From assembly GCF_026210795.1 (NCBI RefSeq), contig NC_089429.1:4402001-4466000 (forward strand): a stretch of 64,000 nt of DNA, read 5' to 3'. The notes under the pieces were generated by a model. The model had not been told where the DNA came from. It made no database searches and was given only the letters and a program-made list of their open reading frames with translations. This stretch comes from Rhizophagus irregularis. Its lineage: Eukaryota; Glomeromycota; Glomeromycetes; Glomerales; Glomeraceae. The position numbers and the translations under genes are program-made. Numbering within the stretch: the first letter of the stretch is position 1; the number at the start of each line of letters is the position of its first letter. This document shows, in pieces, positions 1 to 12,889 of the stretch.

Positions 1-285
1 ATCTTTTTGGAATTTTGATATAGCGGATTTAACAGCATTATTAATAACAGTTTTAATTCCATTAGCTTTACTGGTACTTCCAGTAATACTTTTCAAATCA
101 ACATTCTTATATAAATTCTTTATAAGATTATTGCTGAAAGCATTAAAAAATGGTTTGATTTCCTTTGTATAAGCTGTTGCGAATCCTGATGCAACTCCTT
201 TACGGCATGTACTTTCACATGCTTCAATTGGACTTAAAGAGAACAAAATTGCCAAAATAGCAAATACGAGCACAAAGTATTTCAT
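1..285 (-). CDS. Small secreted protein, 5' part (3' end outside window)
   Basis: The minus strand is open from an ATG at 285 to the window edge, giving 95 residues without a stop. The first 22 residues (MKYFVLVFAILAILFSLSPI then EA) form a clear signal peptide with a plausible cleavage after the alanine. The mature part starts CESTCRKGVASGFATAY, with two early cysteines that could form a disulfide, followed by a helical-looking region rich in N, K and S. I do not recognise a named domain. Such small secreted proteins are common in fungi of this type, and a role outside the cell or at the wall is inference. The gene shares the 2.1-kb upstream spacer with the kelch gene, in divergent orientation. 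Confidence 0.75.
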   Translation of the reverse strand, partial: MKYFVLVFAILAILFSLSPIEACESTCRKGVASGFATAYTKEIKPFFNAFSNNLIKNLYKNVDLKSITGSTSKANGIKTVINNAVKSAISKFQKD

Positions 286-2386
286 TTTTCTTAAAGAGAA
301 CGTAATGATAAGAAAGGTTATAGAAGGAAGAAAAAAAAAAGGATTGATGGATTAAGGGTGATAATGGATGATACAAAGGAACAAAATAGGAGGAAACGAT
401 AGAATCAAAGGTATAATAATAAGGAAAGGGAATTAACCGAAAACAAGCAGTTAAACTTTTTTCGGTTATGGGAATTGAAGACACTTTTCCTGATGCATTA
501 ATTCGCTTCAATTTTATACGAAATTTTTTTACTTGAATACATGAATGAATGTGAGGAATGTTAAATAATTGGTTAATTTCATAAACTCAAAGTATTCATT
601 ATAATAGCATGAAAAAAGATGACAATAAATAAACTAATAAAAAACGAGGATGCACGAACAATTTATAGGACGATCAAAATCACAAAAGCCACAAAAAACA
701 ACAAATAACGGGTACAACTTGTGTTCCCACTATATACAGTGAACTTACAATGAGCAAAACTACGAATTATTTGATATTAATGGTCAAAAGCGAAGCGTTA
801 TATGTTTCTAAAAATATAAGTTCCGACTTCCGATTTCAAAAATAAATAAATAAATGATATAAACTTAATCGATTTCTTTTATGTGAAATAGATCGAATAA
901 AAGTTTATTCATGTTTTTGTTTCTCTTAATTTAGAACAAAGGTATATTAAAATAAATATATTAGGAAAATCGGCTTTCGATAGTCGATTTCGAATATGTA
1001 CCAATCATACCAATCAATAGGATGCAAATGTAGTGTTATATAAATTGAACATACCCGTCGAAATTTATAAGGATATTTCCAAAACGTGAATTATATATAT
1101 GGTATTTGGGCATTTTAATAAAGAAGTGGTGTTAATAACATTGTAGATCCCAATTATGAATTGGCGTAAATGAATTGAATTCGAATTATATTGTTGAGAT
1201 ATGTTCTCTTGAAATTATATCAACCATAAATATTATAAACTTAGATTAAATTTCAAGTTTCGTAAGAAATTCTAGATAGAATTTTTTTTAAAAAAAAAAA
1301 ATGAGGACGTATCTACGATATGTCAAATAAAAAATAAAAAAATAGTACTTTGCCTCATTAGACTTAGACTCATTTATGTTGATCGTACCGTTTTAATATT
1401 TAGTACCCTACATTAATAATAACCAATCAGAAATTAGAATAAAAATCCAAAAACCGAAATGGTTTACATAAACAAACAACTATTGCATCTTAAAAGTATT
1501 TCCGAACTTTAAAAATAAAATGAAACATTATTGGCTAATACAAACATACCCCTATCTAGAACTACTGTAGTGTAACAAAAATTAATATGGGTAAACAATA
1601 AAATTCTTTTTTCGTTTTTTAGAAAATTAAAATTGGTTATCTTTTATATATAAAGACTTTTAAAGGTAAACAATTGAACACATAAAACTTATAGTTATAA
1701 TTCATATTAATTTTTTTTAGTCAATGTTTTTATAAAAAAAAAAGGGTTTCATTGCTAATCTAAATAAATATATGTAAATAAAAAAATAATTTATATAAAA
1801 AATAAATTATTATTAATAATTAATAAATTACCATATAAAGTTATACGTCAAGTTAAAATTAATGTTTTAATAAAAAATATTTGTTTCGTCAGCATATGTT
1901 TTGTATGCATTTTAAGGACAATATATAATTCCAAAAAGAAGGGCGTAATTATTAATTAACACAGTGACAATTTTGGTAAATTTATGATCATTCGGTTCAT
2001 TTCGGTCGAAATTTTATAATAATCGTAACAAAATAATTATTAAAGAGTATCACACAAGTAATTGTCCTCATAAATTGTTAGGTTACACAAGAACAGCATA
2101 TGGTTAATAAAAAAACCAATCATGGCAATCACATTAGTTCATTCTTTCTTAAATTAGTTGGGTAATCAATTTATATGAACGGATAAACAAGATAAAGAAA
2201 ATTTTGTATGATTATGAAGTACAAGCGTTATTTTTGTTTATTTTTTTTGTTAAAAAAAAAATAGCTTATGAAACATTCTCCATAATTTACGAATTTCACT
2301 CTCTTTCTTGTATCAGTAAATTTTTTTTAACTTTTCAATTTTTAAAGAAGAAAATTACTCTCTTTTCATATGATCATAATATAAGG
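286..2386. other. Divergent intergenic spacer
   Basis: This AT-rich spacer of 2.1 kb lies between two genes reading outward, so it should hold both promoters. It has many A/T homopolymer runs. No ORF of convincing composition, no repeat with clear ends and no RNA gene was seen. Confidence 0.5.
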
Positions 2387-4003
2387 ATGATATCCATTAA
2401 ATATATAAAAATAATAATATTATCTACAATATTATTATTTAATACTCTTGTCAAAGGCTATGAACCATTGGCCCGTTATGGTCATGGTTCAATTGTTCTT
2501 GAAAATAATTTATATTTCTTTGGAGGTTATGTAAAAGAATCTGACGAAAAAGAAATTAATACAAATGATTTCTTTTATATAGATTTATCAAAGCAATTTG
2601 ACAGTTTAAATCCACAATATATTGACCTTAAACCGACTTCTAGTCCTCCAGTAAGATTTAGTCAAGGTTCACTTACACCTAATAATCAAGGAACTGGATT
2701 TCATGTTATCGGTGGTGTCTTGGATGATATTAATAATAATAAACCATTTTATGATAATTTTGTTTATGAATACGAAGAAACCACAAATTCATGGTCCGTA
2801 CCAAAAATTACTAATTCTCCAAAATATTCCCAATTAAAAGAATTTGTTTCTGTTTTTGATGATGGAAAATCTTATATTTTTGGTGGAATTAACGCTGATA
2901 ATCCAAAAACGATTTTAGAAATGCAAATATTTGATAGTGAATCTTTAACTTGGTCTTTGGCTTCAAATAAAATACCAAATTTACAGGCTTTATCCGGTTA
3001 TACTGCTACTTTACTACCTGATGGTACTATTGTATATATTGGAGGTGCATCTAATCCCTTATCCGACGTACGTTATTTATTTATTATAAAAAAAAAGAAA
3101 AGAAAAATTTTCTAAAAAAAAAAACAAAAATTAATTTATTTTTTTTTAGATTTATATATATGATACAAGAAATGATATGTGGAAATATACGAAAATTGAC
3201 GCAGAAGGAATAGATCCAAGAAGTGGACATACTGCGGTACTAGGTAGATATTTTATTTTAAAAAATCTCCTTTCTTTTATTTTTTTCAAAGAAATTTTTC
3301 TTACTAAATGTATTGTTTTTTTAATATTTATAGCTTCTGATAATCGAATAATTGTTTATGGAGGAGTACGTGATGATAATTCTGAAGCTCTTCCCCAATT
3401 AGTTGTATTAGATACAAATGATTATAAATGGATAGCCCCAAAAATTGAGGAGACAGAGTCACGTGCTCATCATATGGCTAATTTGGTTAACGATTATATG
3501 ATCATTTCATTTGGTAAATTTCTACTTTTTTTTTCCAACTTACCGTTTAAGCGTTGCATACAATTATCCGTACTAATAAAATATTTTGTTTTTTAATAGG
3601 TAAATTTTCGAAATCTAATAGTCTTAGCAATGAGATACAAATATTAGATACAAGAACATACGAATGGGTTGATTCAATTTCATTTGAACCAACAAAATCA
3701 GCAAATTCGATTTTCCTAACGAGTAATGAAACATCAGAAACAGTTTTTCCAACTTACGTAATGAGTGATGATCTGAGCTCAGGATCAGATAAAGGATCAA
3801 ATTCTTTTTTTTCAAAAGTTCCAAAATACTTTCAAGCGGTTATCTTCTGTTTGGGTGGTCTCATTGTTATAACAATAATATTTTTAACATATTACAATAT
3901 TAGACGAAAGAAAAAAGCCAAAACTAGACATCTCAGTGTATTACCTTATACCAATTGTAATGAAGAAGCAAAAGAAGATATAATACGTGAATATGCACAT
4001 TGA
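2387..4003 (+). CDS. Kelch-repeat type I membrane protein (4 exons)
   Basis: Exons 2387-3067, 3150-3243, 3334-3513 and 3600-4003 join in phase to 452 residues. Introns of 82, 90 and 86 nt start with GTACGT, GTAGAT and GTAAAT and end in TAG. The ATG at 2387 is preferred over the in-frame one at 2204 because it begins a signal peptide (MISIKYIKIIILSTILLFNT...). About six kelch-type beta-propeller repeats follow, with the usual aromatic-GG doublets (YFFGGY, HVIGGV, YIFGGI, VYIGGA, IVYGGV) and a downstream tryptophan. A membrane helix lies near residues 398-419, followed by RRKKK and a short cytosolic tail of 33 residues. The propeller should face the cell exterior or the secretory lumen. Kelch propellers usually bind proteins or sugars; the ligand cannot be told. 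Confidence 0.88.
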
Positions 4004-4345
4004 ATTAATTTTTATTAACAAATGGTATCATAGATGATTAATTTAATTTGTAATGTAATAATAGTGTTTAGATAACGTGAAATGAAATGTGTATAGACGT
4101 AAAATAAATATAATATCGTAGTGAATATAGTTTATAATTATCGAAATTATATATTAAAACGATTCGCCTATTTTTTTTGATTTTCTCTCTCATTGTCATC
4201 ATTAGATGCATATATTAAAAAGCTAATTCAATAATATAAAATATATAATTATATGTTTATTCTAAAATTCTAATATCTAATATATTTATCATAATAACTT
4301 GTAACGCTTACATTAAACATTTCTTAGCATGTCACGATTGTCACG
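4004..4345. other. Convergent 3' spacer
   Basis: The 3' ends of the kelch gene and the fucosyltransferase-like gene face each other here. An AATAAA at 4103-4108 is a plausible polyadenylation signal for the kelch gene. Nothing else was seen. Confidence 0.45.
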
Positions 4346-5861
4346 TCACACGCTTCTCCACAAAGTTGAAATATTCTTGATTTTGTTATTTCCAGAATTT
4401 TTCAATTTGTCCCTAGCATATCTAATACGTCTAGTGTACCTACTTTGTATTCTTGCACATCCTATAGGTCCAGAAACAAACCAATCAGCATTAATTAAAA
4501 CCAATTTATCAAAAATTCCTTGTATTCCGCTTCCTTTTAACTCTTTATTGATTTTTTCATCTTGATCACTCTTTAAATCGTCCAAAGCATTTAAAGATAT
4601 CCAAGTGTTTAATTTAATAGTACTATTAAGCATACGCATAGCTTGATGATGTTCTTCTTTAATATTAAAAAAACTAGAAGATTGAGCTTTACCTTGTAAA
4701 GGATAATCAGTAGCAAGATAAATATTATCTATTTTATTATCTCTAGAGAAATCTTTTATCCAATCAATCAAATTTTTTGCACATTTTGTCATTAATTTAG
4801 GTTTACCTTTTTCAAATCTCCAATGTATTGCAAGATAATTACCAAGTTTTTTTGTAATATTTTGTTGAATATCAATTATTTTTTTTGAATAAGGTATGAC
4901 GGGAAATTTTATTGTATCAGCAAATAAAAGTGTTGATAAATGATGTGTCATTAATAATACTTTGGAATTAGTTTGTAATTCACTTTTCATAAAATTTTCA
5001 ATTTTCATATTATCTTTTGTAGGAGGATATAAAACATTTACACCTAAATAAATTGTTTTAAATTTGGTGGTGACAGAATCTAATTTTAAATCAAATTGAT
5101 TTAAACATTCTTTATTATTTAAAGTCTTAATGGTACGAATTGTAGGTTCTTCATATTCAACTACAAATGGTTTTTCTCTTGGTATTATATTAGCGTGATA
5201 TGTATCAGGTTTTTCATCCAATTCTTTTGTCCATTTCATAAAATCTTGTTGTGTTATAAATTGTGCCATAGGAAAGATTTTTTGTAATCCATCCACGTCA
5301 TAATAAAATGAAAATGAGAATGGGAGACATACATGCATTCTTGATCCACCAACATTTGGTAAGACTATCGTACGATTTAAACGTTGAGCTATTTGTACGA
5401 ATGATTCAAAATGCATATTTGCCTGAGATTCTTGTTCTAATGGATGATAAGCCAATAGGAATCTACACTCGTCTTTGCCACAATATTTTCTATTAATTTT
5501 CACGTCATGTGATGATTCATTTGTTAGTTGAACTTTTATCCTTTCTAAACCTTGTATTTTCGATATCTAATCGAAGAAAAAAAAAAAATTAGAATCTTTT
5601 TATTTATTAAATAAGGTAAAATAATATCATCTAACAACAACTTACATTAGTTCCATCATCATTCAACGCGTTGTTAATTTGTTCAAAAATTAAATTTATA
5701 AAAGAATTTAATAACGTTAATATAATGAATATTATTATTAATTTTTTAATCCGTGAAAAAATTTGTTTTCGACTTATTATTTTGATGTTATTAATCTTGT
5801 TATTATTATTGTTGTTGTTGTTATTATTATTTTCAATCATTTTTTTTTTCGTATATTTCAT
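4346..5861 (-). CDS. O-fucosyltransferase-like type II membrane protein (2 exons)
   Basis: Exon 1 (5861-5646) begins with ATG; exon 2 (5566-4346) ends with the stop. The 79-nt intron starts GTAAGT and ends TTAG, and joining gives 478 residues. The long exon has no ATG near its start, only a GTG, which confirms the upstream exon. The N-terminus has a run of 13 asparagines coded mostly by AAT/AAC, then a basic stretch and a membrane anchor near residues 39-60 (LIIIFIILTLLNSF). The lumenal part has RLNRTIVLPN at about 134-143, HWRFEKG at about 320 and NIYLATDYP about 40 residues later, in the order known for GDP-fucose protein O-fucosyltransferase folds (nucleotide-binding arginine, then ATD). 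A Golgi or ER glycosyltransferase is likely; donor and acceptor are not proven. Confidence 0.82.
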
Positions 5862-7788
5862 TTATATAATTAAATAAATTCTGAAGAAAAGTAAGAAAAA
5901 ATTTATTTTTCTTAAAATTCATTTTAAATGCTTGATTTGTCGTGTTTAAATATAATTTTATTTTACATTAAAAAAAAAAGATAAAGAATTTTTTTTTTTT
6001 TTTTTGTTTGATATAATTGGTAATAAAACAAAAACAAACTGTTTGGAATTAATAAATGCCAAGAAATGCAATCTTGAAAGAAATTATAATTCTATTGGAT
6101 GATCTATTTATTTAATTTTTTTTCTCTTAAAATAGACAATATTTTTATCGATCAATTAAATCATTTTTCGAACATTTTTTTTTTTTAAAAAAAAAGATTC
6201 TTGTAGTTGATGGTGGGGTTTTCAAATAATTTTTTTTTTTTTAAGATTTGTACTATAATTTTTAAAAAATTTGATAGTTGATTCATTTTTTATTTTTTGA
6301 TTTTTTATATTTTATATTTTTTTTTTATTTTTAATTATCGCAATTTGAGTTCGGACGAAAAATTTTTAATTTGTGATATTTGTGATATAATTATTTTTAT
6401 TTGTCGCTTTACATGCGGTCGTACTGCGGTTGTACTTTTATTTGTTAACGTTAAATACCAATAGATTATTAAAAATTTGATATAATTATGGAATATACTT
6501 GTTAAAATTTTAAAGAATCCACAAAAAAAAAATCGAATTCGATTTACAACTGGATGCGAAAAACCTAGTGTTTGGATAACTATTGCTCAAATTGAAAAGC
6601 CGAAATTAACCCAAATATGTCATGGTAAGTCCATTATTTTTTTTTCTTTTTCTCATAAGAGGCTTATATGTCTGATTAAGTAAATTATTATATAGGTTAT
6701 GTATAGGGAAACCAGCAATTTGATAAATACCTTGGAGGTAGGGAATTATACGTTTGACGATATTTTCAAGGTCGACGAGAGGTAGAACGAAAAAAATAGT
6801 TAATTACTTATTGTAGACGTCATATCACAGAATCCAAACCAAATATATCAATGAATATCAACGGGTCAGTCGGGTCACGGCATAAATTTACTACTCTGCC
6901 GTAGACTAACACGAAAGATGGATCTAAATATATAGTTCTTTCCTTTTTTGAATAGCTACAGCTGAAGAAGCATACCATTGGTTGGCATGGTTGGCATATT
7001 TTTTTTTCTTAACCATGTGATCTATAATATCATGACGTCATTAAAATTACGCCCTTTTTTTCTTTTTTTTTAAAAAAATTAGATAGATAATAGTAATAAA
7101 TAGGTACCCATCTTAATTACAACATATTTCGATCAGACACTTGATCTTGTGATTATATGCTACCGCATTCATAGCTTTAGTTTTTAATTACTATCGATAT
7201 TACTTTTCCACTCGTCATTTAATCGTTTAGTGTGTTTTCCCCACTCAATACTTTTTTTGAAATCTAAATAAATAATTGTTACTTTAGAAATTTTTTTTCT
7301 GTTACGTCATCACTCCATCATTATAAAATAAATTACTAACCATAAAAATATCTATTCATATAACCTGGGGGTGTTGATTAATTCCAAGTTAAAAATCATG
7401 ATCATCTAAGCATGTTAATCATCAACATTAACTAATTCACGCACATGAAACACGTGATCGTTAAAATTTCTATGGGAACGCCACTTGACACTTGAAGCCG
7501 TTTTACAATGTTCCAATTATGCCTAGAGATGCGAATCCTTACTAACCTAGTCTTTCTTCTACGGGGCTTGATGCGCATATTCATAGGTTACGTAAATCTA
7601 CTTGAAATAAAAAAAGACTAGGTAAGTAATCCAATCTCACAATATCTCTTAATAAATTAAAAAAAGGTTTCACTCGGAACACGCAATTTATTTATTAAAA
7701 AAAAAGGAAGAAAAAAAAACCTTTATTAATATGAAATGATATAATACAAAAAATATTCAAATGAAATAATTATACTCTATTCACTCTA
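5862..7788. other. Intergenic spacer with one exon-like patch
   Basis: The spacer holds many poly-A and poly-T runs. One patch at about 6487-6626 on the plus strand is open for about 45 codons, has protein-like composition (RFTTGCEKPSVWITIAQIEK) and ends at a consensus donor GTAAGT. No start codon or partner exon was found, so it is probably a relic. Confidence 0.35.
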
Positions 7789-9612
7789 TCAATAAAATAC
7801 ATGACTAACATATTGCCTTAATACTCCATATCGATGATACATCTTGCAAACTTCTTCCATTTTTCCTGTAAAATGAACAGTAGGGTTCCAATAAAAACAA
7901 ACAGGTCTAGATATTTTCTCACGACTTTCTAAAAATTTTTCAAACGCCTCCGCTGATATTTTCCATCCATCAGATATTCTTAGATTATGTAAACTTTGTG
8001 GTTGTTTCTCCGTAATCTCCTTTAATATGACATCAAAATTCATCTTTCTATCAGTAGTATTTCCTTGATTCGATGGTGATGTTGCTTGATTTATCGTATC
8101 AGAAATTCCTTTTGATGGTCGTAGATGTAAGGATTTTAATTTATTACAAGATTGTAATAATTTCGTCAATTCCTTTATATTTTCTTGTAAGATAGGTCCC
8201 TCATATAATAAAATATCTGGACAATATTGTGCGATATTATCGATCAATAATCCGGAATTTTTAGGATCTGATAACTTGTGACTATGTATTATAATGTGTT
8301 GTAACTTTTTACAATTTTTAATAAAATTTGCAAATATATCAAGATATATTGTTGAATTAACACTACAAAAGTAAAATAATTTTAACTTTTTTAAAGAAAC
8401 CCCTGTTAATTGAATCCATTTGGATCGTGGATAATCTTGATCACCAAATGATGATAAAATTAATTCTTCAAGGTTCACAAAATTTGATAATTCTTCAATA
8501 GGAAAATACATTCTACCAATAGTTAAACGTGTTATAAATTGTGCTTTTTTAATTATTTCGTAAGGAGCGCCGTTTGTATTTTTCCAAGATATTTGTCGAA
8601 TATTTCCGGATGTAAGATTTTCTTCCATACTTATTGTTGATAAATATTTTTGAACGTTAATTAATTTAGATAATTCATTTATATCTTCATATGGATGAAT
8701 TTCTAATTGTTGAATATTTCGACTATAATTTGAAAGTGTTGATACTATTTTAGCCATAAATTTAGTCGTATTAACGGTTGATCCACAAGTGAATGTTCTT
8801 AATTTTTTTAAAACTTTCTTTGCTTCAGGGATTTCGGTTATCACATTCGCTAAAATTTCGGGAACTATAATTCCTGAACCTGCGTTTAAATTATATAAAA
8901 CGCTAGATTTTCTAAAGAAAAGTCTCATTAATTCTTGAATAACTATAAATATTTTTTTTCTAAGAGTAGGATTTATTACTATAACCCTCCCATTTTCAAT
9001 AGTAACTCCTGTAACCAATAAAATCCAAAAAATAACATGAACTTCCAAAGAACAAATATGCAAACCCTTTAAAAAACATGAGTAATCAAAAACCGGATTC
9101 TTAGTAATACATGGTGGTTTTATTCCAGCTCGAGATAAGATATCCTTTGAAGATTGTGGTAACGTTGCGACATACGTCGTTATTAATCCGGTACGCCATC
9201 TATCCGAACCGGTTCCCGAGTTCTTGATGTAAAACCAAGGATTTCTCCATAGGATAGGAAGTGCATATATACACCAAAAACGACTCACTAATGCACAACA
9301 AAATAATGAATTTGAGTCCTCGGCAAGTAATTCAAAAATTCGTATTAGACAATGTTCATTGAGGATAGGTGTTGAATTAGTAATTACTCTTTTCGGGTTA
9401 ATCCTCCTAAGTGTAGAAACAAGAATTATTATATTATGATCAAAGGATTATCAATCTTTAGAAAAAATTATAGAATAAACACACCTCACTTATCTTTTAA
9501 AACAAATCAAATTTTATTAAGGTAGAAATTGCCTTGCTCAATTAATCTTACAAAAAAAATAAACATACCTTGAATGGTACCAATGTAAGTGAGGGATTAT
9601 TCTCGTTGACAT
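7789..9612 (-). CDS. F-box protein with leucine-rich C-terminal part (2 exons)
   Basis: Exon 1 is only 44 nt (9612-9569, MSTRIIPHLHWYHS plus two bases) and ends at a perfect donor GTATGT. A 162-nt intron ends in TACACTTAG, and exon 2 runs 9406-7789. The join restores an AGG codon and gives 553 residues. The F-box lies near residues 27-73: ILNEHCLIRIFELLAED followed by CCALVSRFWCIYALPILWRN. The rest has irregular leucine-rich segments (LEELILSSF, LKKLKLFYF, CKKLQHIIIH, CNKLKSLHLR). From the family, an SCF ubiquitin ligase adaptor that binds Skp1 through the F-box and targets through the leucine-rich part. Substrate unknown. Without exon 1 the reading frame has no ATG before the F-box. Confidence 0.83.
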
Positions 9613-12414
9613 TGTCGTATATTTACGTACTAGTTTCGAAGATAGAAAATGAGAATTCAATATTTGGAAATTTGTAATTATTTTAAAATATTCAAAAAGA
9701 TATTATCATACCAATACGAAAAGTTGCTTCCTTCTATTTAATCTATTAAGAAATCAGTGAAAAGCGTAATAATTATGAAATTATTATCTTTTTAAAAGTA
9801 ATTATTTTCAAATAAAATTTGTGCGAGGTCTATGATAACAAAATTTATCGTTAGTTCTTGTAATTTTTTGATTTGTTACTTAAAAATGATGTCATCATTA
9901 ATTAGCTAAGAAAATTTTAAATAACTTGCCTTAAACGATAAGAGAAAAATTTTAACGTAAATGAATGAATTAAAATGAAAATGATTGATTATGATAAAAA
10001 ATTTCAGATTAAAAAAAAAAACCATGTATATATAAATGATGATAAACGGACTCCTTTTAAAGAAATTTTTTTATGTAATATATTTGAAACGGTTTGTATC
10101 AATTTTTTTTTTTTTTAGACAAAAAGATTTTTTTTTTTTTAAGTTGAAATCCAAAAAGTGGGAGAAAAAAAAATTTTTTTTTTTTCAGTATGCAAGAAGA
10201 ATGTTACATTATTACCATTTTCTGATAAATGAAAGGCATTTAGTCATGTACTACCAAACGGTTACAGTTACACGTGATTTATTTTTTTGAATACTTTAGG
10301 CTGTTAGGCTGTTAGTATTAAATAGATAAAATGAAACAATGGATAAATTTTTTTTATTGTTCATTTCTTTTTTCGTAAATAAATCAAAGAATTTATCGTT
10401 AAATACTGATACTTTTACGTCAATAATAGTTAGTGAAAACCCTAACCCTGTCGCTAAATTAAAGTTTCATTGATAATAGTTTAACCTATGATAGGCGACA
10501 TCTATAAATTGTTAAACCAATAGCATTCATCCAGACAAATTAATCATTTATGTAAAAACCAATACAGTTTAATTAGTAAGTTATTATTGAATACAAATTA
10601 AGAAATATAACAATTCAAAAAAGAAAAGTTTCCCTTGAATAACAGAATTTCTTTCGTTCGTTAATGTAAATTGATTTAGTGTAACTAATATGTGCCTTTT
10701 CTCTGATAAGTTAAATCTTTCACAATTAATATTTCCTTAAAAAGCACATAAAAGCAAGGAGATTTGATTGGTCGATCAACCTAAACAAAAAAAGCTTGAA
10801 TTCCCGTGAAATTTACCAACTTTTTCAGCCCGATTTCTGATAATAAACTTTTTTAACTCATCTATTCAACTTACGATCATTAAATGGACAGGTTTGTGTT
10901 TACTTATATTAGTGTATACACAAACGCAATAATCGGATCATTTATCAAATCGTATGATTCAGATATTTGATCATCAAAGCACTAATCTAAATTCGAAATT
11001 AAAATATGAAAAATCCGTAAGTTTGTGAGAAATAAATAAATGTACCTTTTTTTTTATAGTGATAAAAAAGTGGGATGTAGTTTAGCCGAAAAAACGTAGA
11101 CCTGGTTTGTTTGATTATCCGGTGCCGGAAATCTCAATTAATTCCGGATGATCGGCAATCAGTTGTTCTGCGGGTTTAAATTCCGAGATATTGGGAAAAT
11201 CACCGTATTTAGCGAAAAATTCCTTTAATATGTGGAAGAGTCTTTGAAATAAAAGATAATATGATTAAAAGCTTTTTATGTTTCAAGTTTAGTTTTAAAC
11301 TTTCAGAAATGTATTATAAAAAAATTATTCAGAATATTAATTGCACGAAAAACAAAAAAAAAAATATTTATTTATTTGAATCAGAGAATGAATTTGTTGG
11401 TCAAAGTAATAATAACTTCTTTACTATTGGTTAATTATTGAATCGGCTAATTATCTATTATGGCACTTCATGAAACCTTTTAAAATATTTTTTTTTTTCG
11501 GTACAGCAAAACAAGTTTCTAGCTAGTAACGACGCGTATTACTGTAAAAAAAATCGCACTGTACTCCTTTAAGATTACAATTAAATATCCAACTCAATAT
11601 ATAAATTTCGTAATACGTAGATTCATTTAATTTTATAAAAATCAGCATATCAAAATGTTAAAAATAATAAATTTAAATTTAGAATTTCCTTATTTACAGT
11701 TTATACACATTTTTAAGTAAATCAGTCTAAGCGAATTAAGATTAGCATATTATCATTATAAAAAAATTCCTTGTGAAAAATTTTATCCGTAATTTCCATA
11801 AAAACTATAAAAACTCCGTGAATATGGTCCATTTACGGAAAAATAAAAAAAGCAACGTGAATACTCTATAAAAATTTTTCGGAAAATGATCACGTGTTGA
11901 GTTTCTTCGGAATAAAAACTGGAGTTTTTTCCAGAATTTTTTTTATAGGGATATTATACATTTATGGAAATAACTCGGAATAAAAAAAAACCACGGAATA
12001 AATTTTTTATAGGGATGTCATATTCTAAAGTTTTTAATTTAAAATTATCTAAAAGCCATTTGAATAAAACGCGCTAATATAAACGCTTACGGTTAAACCC
12101 TGGTATAAATATAAAAAACTTATGTGTTGAAGAGTTCGAAAATAATTTCAAAAAAAAATTTTTAATGAATCGGAACGCTTTTGTTAAATTTGTGGTTCAA
12201 TTAAAAGCTTAGTTTTTTGAAAGGTGTGAGATAATTTTGATTTTCGATAGACCATTTTTCCGCCTATTCCGATTTTCTGAATACCAATTTTGATACAAAA
12301 ATTGCTATTATAATCATGCGACATTTTAAAATTAATTTGTGCAAAGCCATCTTATAACAGAAAGGCACACGAGAGGCACACATTCGATGGACGTTTAATA
12401 ATTTTTCACACTCG
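9613..12414. other. Intergenic spacer
   Basis: This AT-rich stretch has no intact gene. The open frame at 10036-10290 is made mostly of F and K from homopolymers and is not believed. The region 11757-12014 carries several near-inverted pieces related to the CCCTATAAAA-type element (3' ends TTTTTTATAGGG at about 11950 and 12016), but its borders are unclear. Confidence 0.4.
11115..11241 (-). pseudogene. Exon-like relic, C-terminal piece of an unknown protein
   Basis: On the minus strand a stretch of 42 codons ends in TAA and reads RLFHILKEFFAKYGDFPNIS followed by EFKPAEQLIADHPELIEISG. Base composition is less AT-rich than the surroundings, as for coding DNA here. A possible acceptor TTTCAAAG lies just upstream. 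No upstream exon was found, so it is either a broken gene or the last exon of a gene whose other exons I missed. The family is not recognised. Confidence 0.4.
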
Positions 12415-12588
12415 CCCTATGAAAATTTTATCCGTTATTTCTGTAAAACTCCATAACCTTTCACGGATCCATTCACGGAAAATGAAAATAATTCGATAAA
12501 TTCCGTGATATAAGGTTATTAATTCCGAAATATGAGCTTTTTACGGAAAAAAGATGGAATATAAAAAACGGATAGACTGTTTACAGGG
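12415..12588. repeat. MITE-like inverted-repeat element, CCCTRTAAAA type
   Basis: The element starts CCCTATGAAAATTTTATCCG and ends CGGATAGACTGTTTACAGGG, so its ends are imperfect inverted repeats of about 20 bp. It is flanked by TCG on both sides, which would be a 3-bp target-site duplication. The inside has several CGGA and TCCG blocks and no ORF. Confidence 0.6.
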
Positions 12589-12889
12589 TCGGGTTTTTGG
12601 CAAATATATGCAGTTCTCGAAAAGTAATCGGAAATTACAAAAATGCAAAAAATGGCTGCCGAAACGGTAGGCGATTAACATTTTTATAAAAAATTATTTT
12701 AGAGATTTTTTTTTCAGAATATTATGATATTAATTGCTAAGCAACTTTATTTTTCTGAAACATTATTCACGAAAAAGTAAATAAAAAAAAAGATTAATGT
12801 ATTATAAATAATGAGATAAATTTAAAGGATTTCTTTATGTATTTAGTATGTATAACAACAATAAAATAACTAAATGGAATAAATAATTT

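Noticed and set aside
224-511. Minus-strand open frame of 95 codons near the left end
   Set aside because: It overlaps the start and leader of the secreted protein in another frame and lacks a signal peptide or domain.
2204-2386. Upstream in-frame extension of the kelch gene
   Set aside because: The ATG at 2387 begins the signal peptide; the extension would bury it behind 61 residues of low-complexity sequence.
10036-10290. Open frame of 84 codons
   Set aside because: Mostly F and K from homopolymers; no homology or start context.
10440-10451. CCCTAACCCT near a possible telomere repeat
   Set aside because: Only about one and a half units; interstitial chance match.
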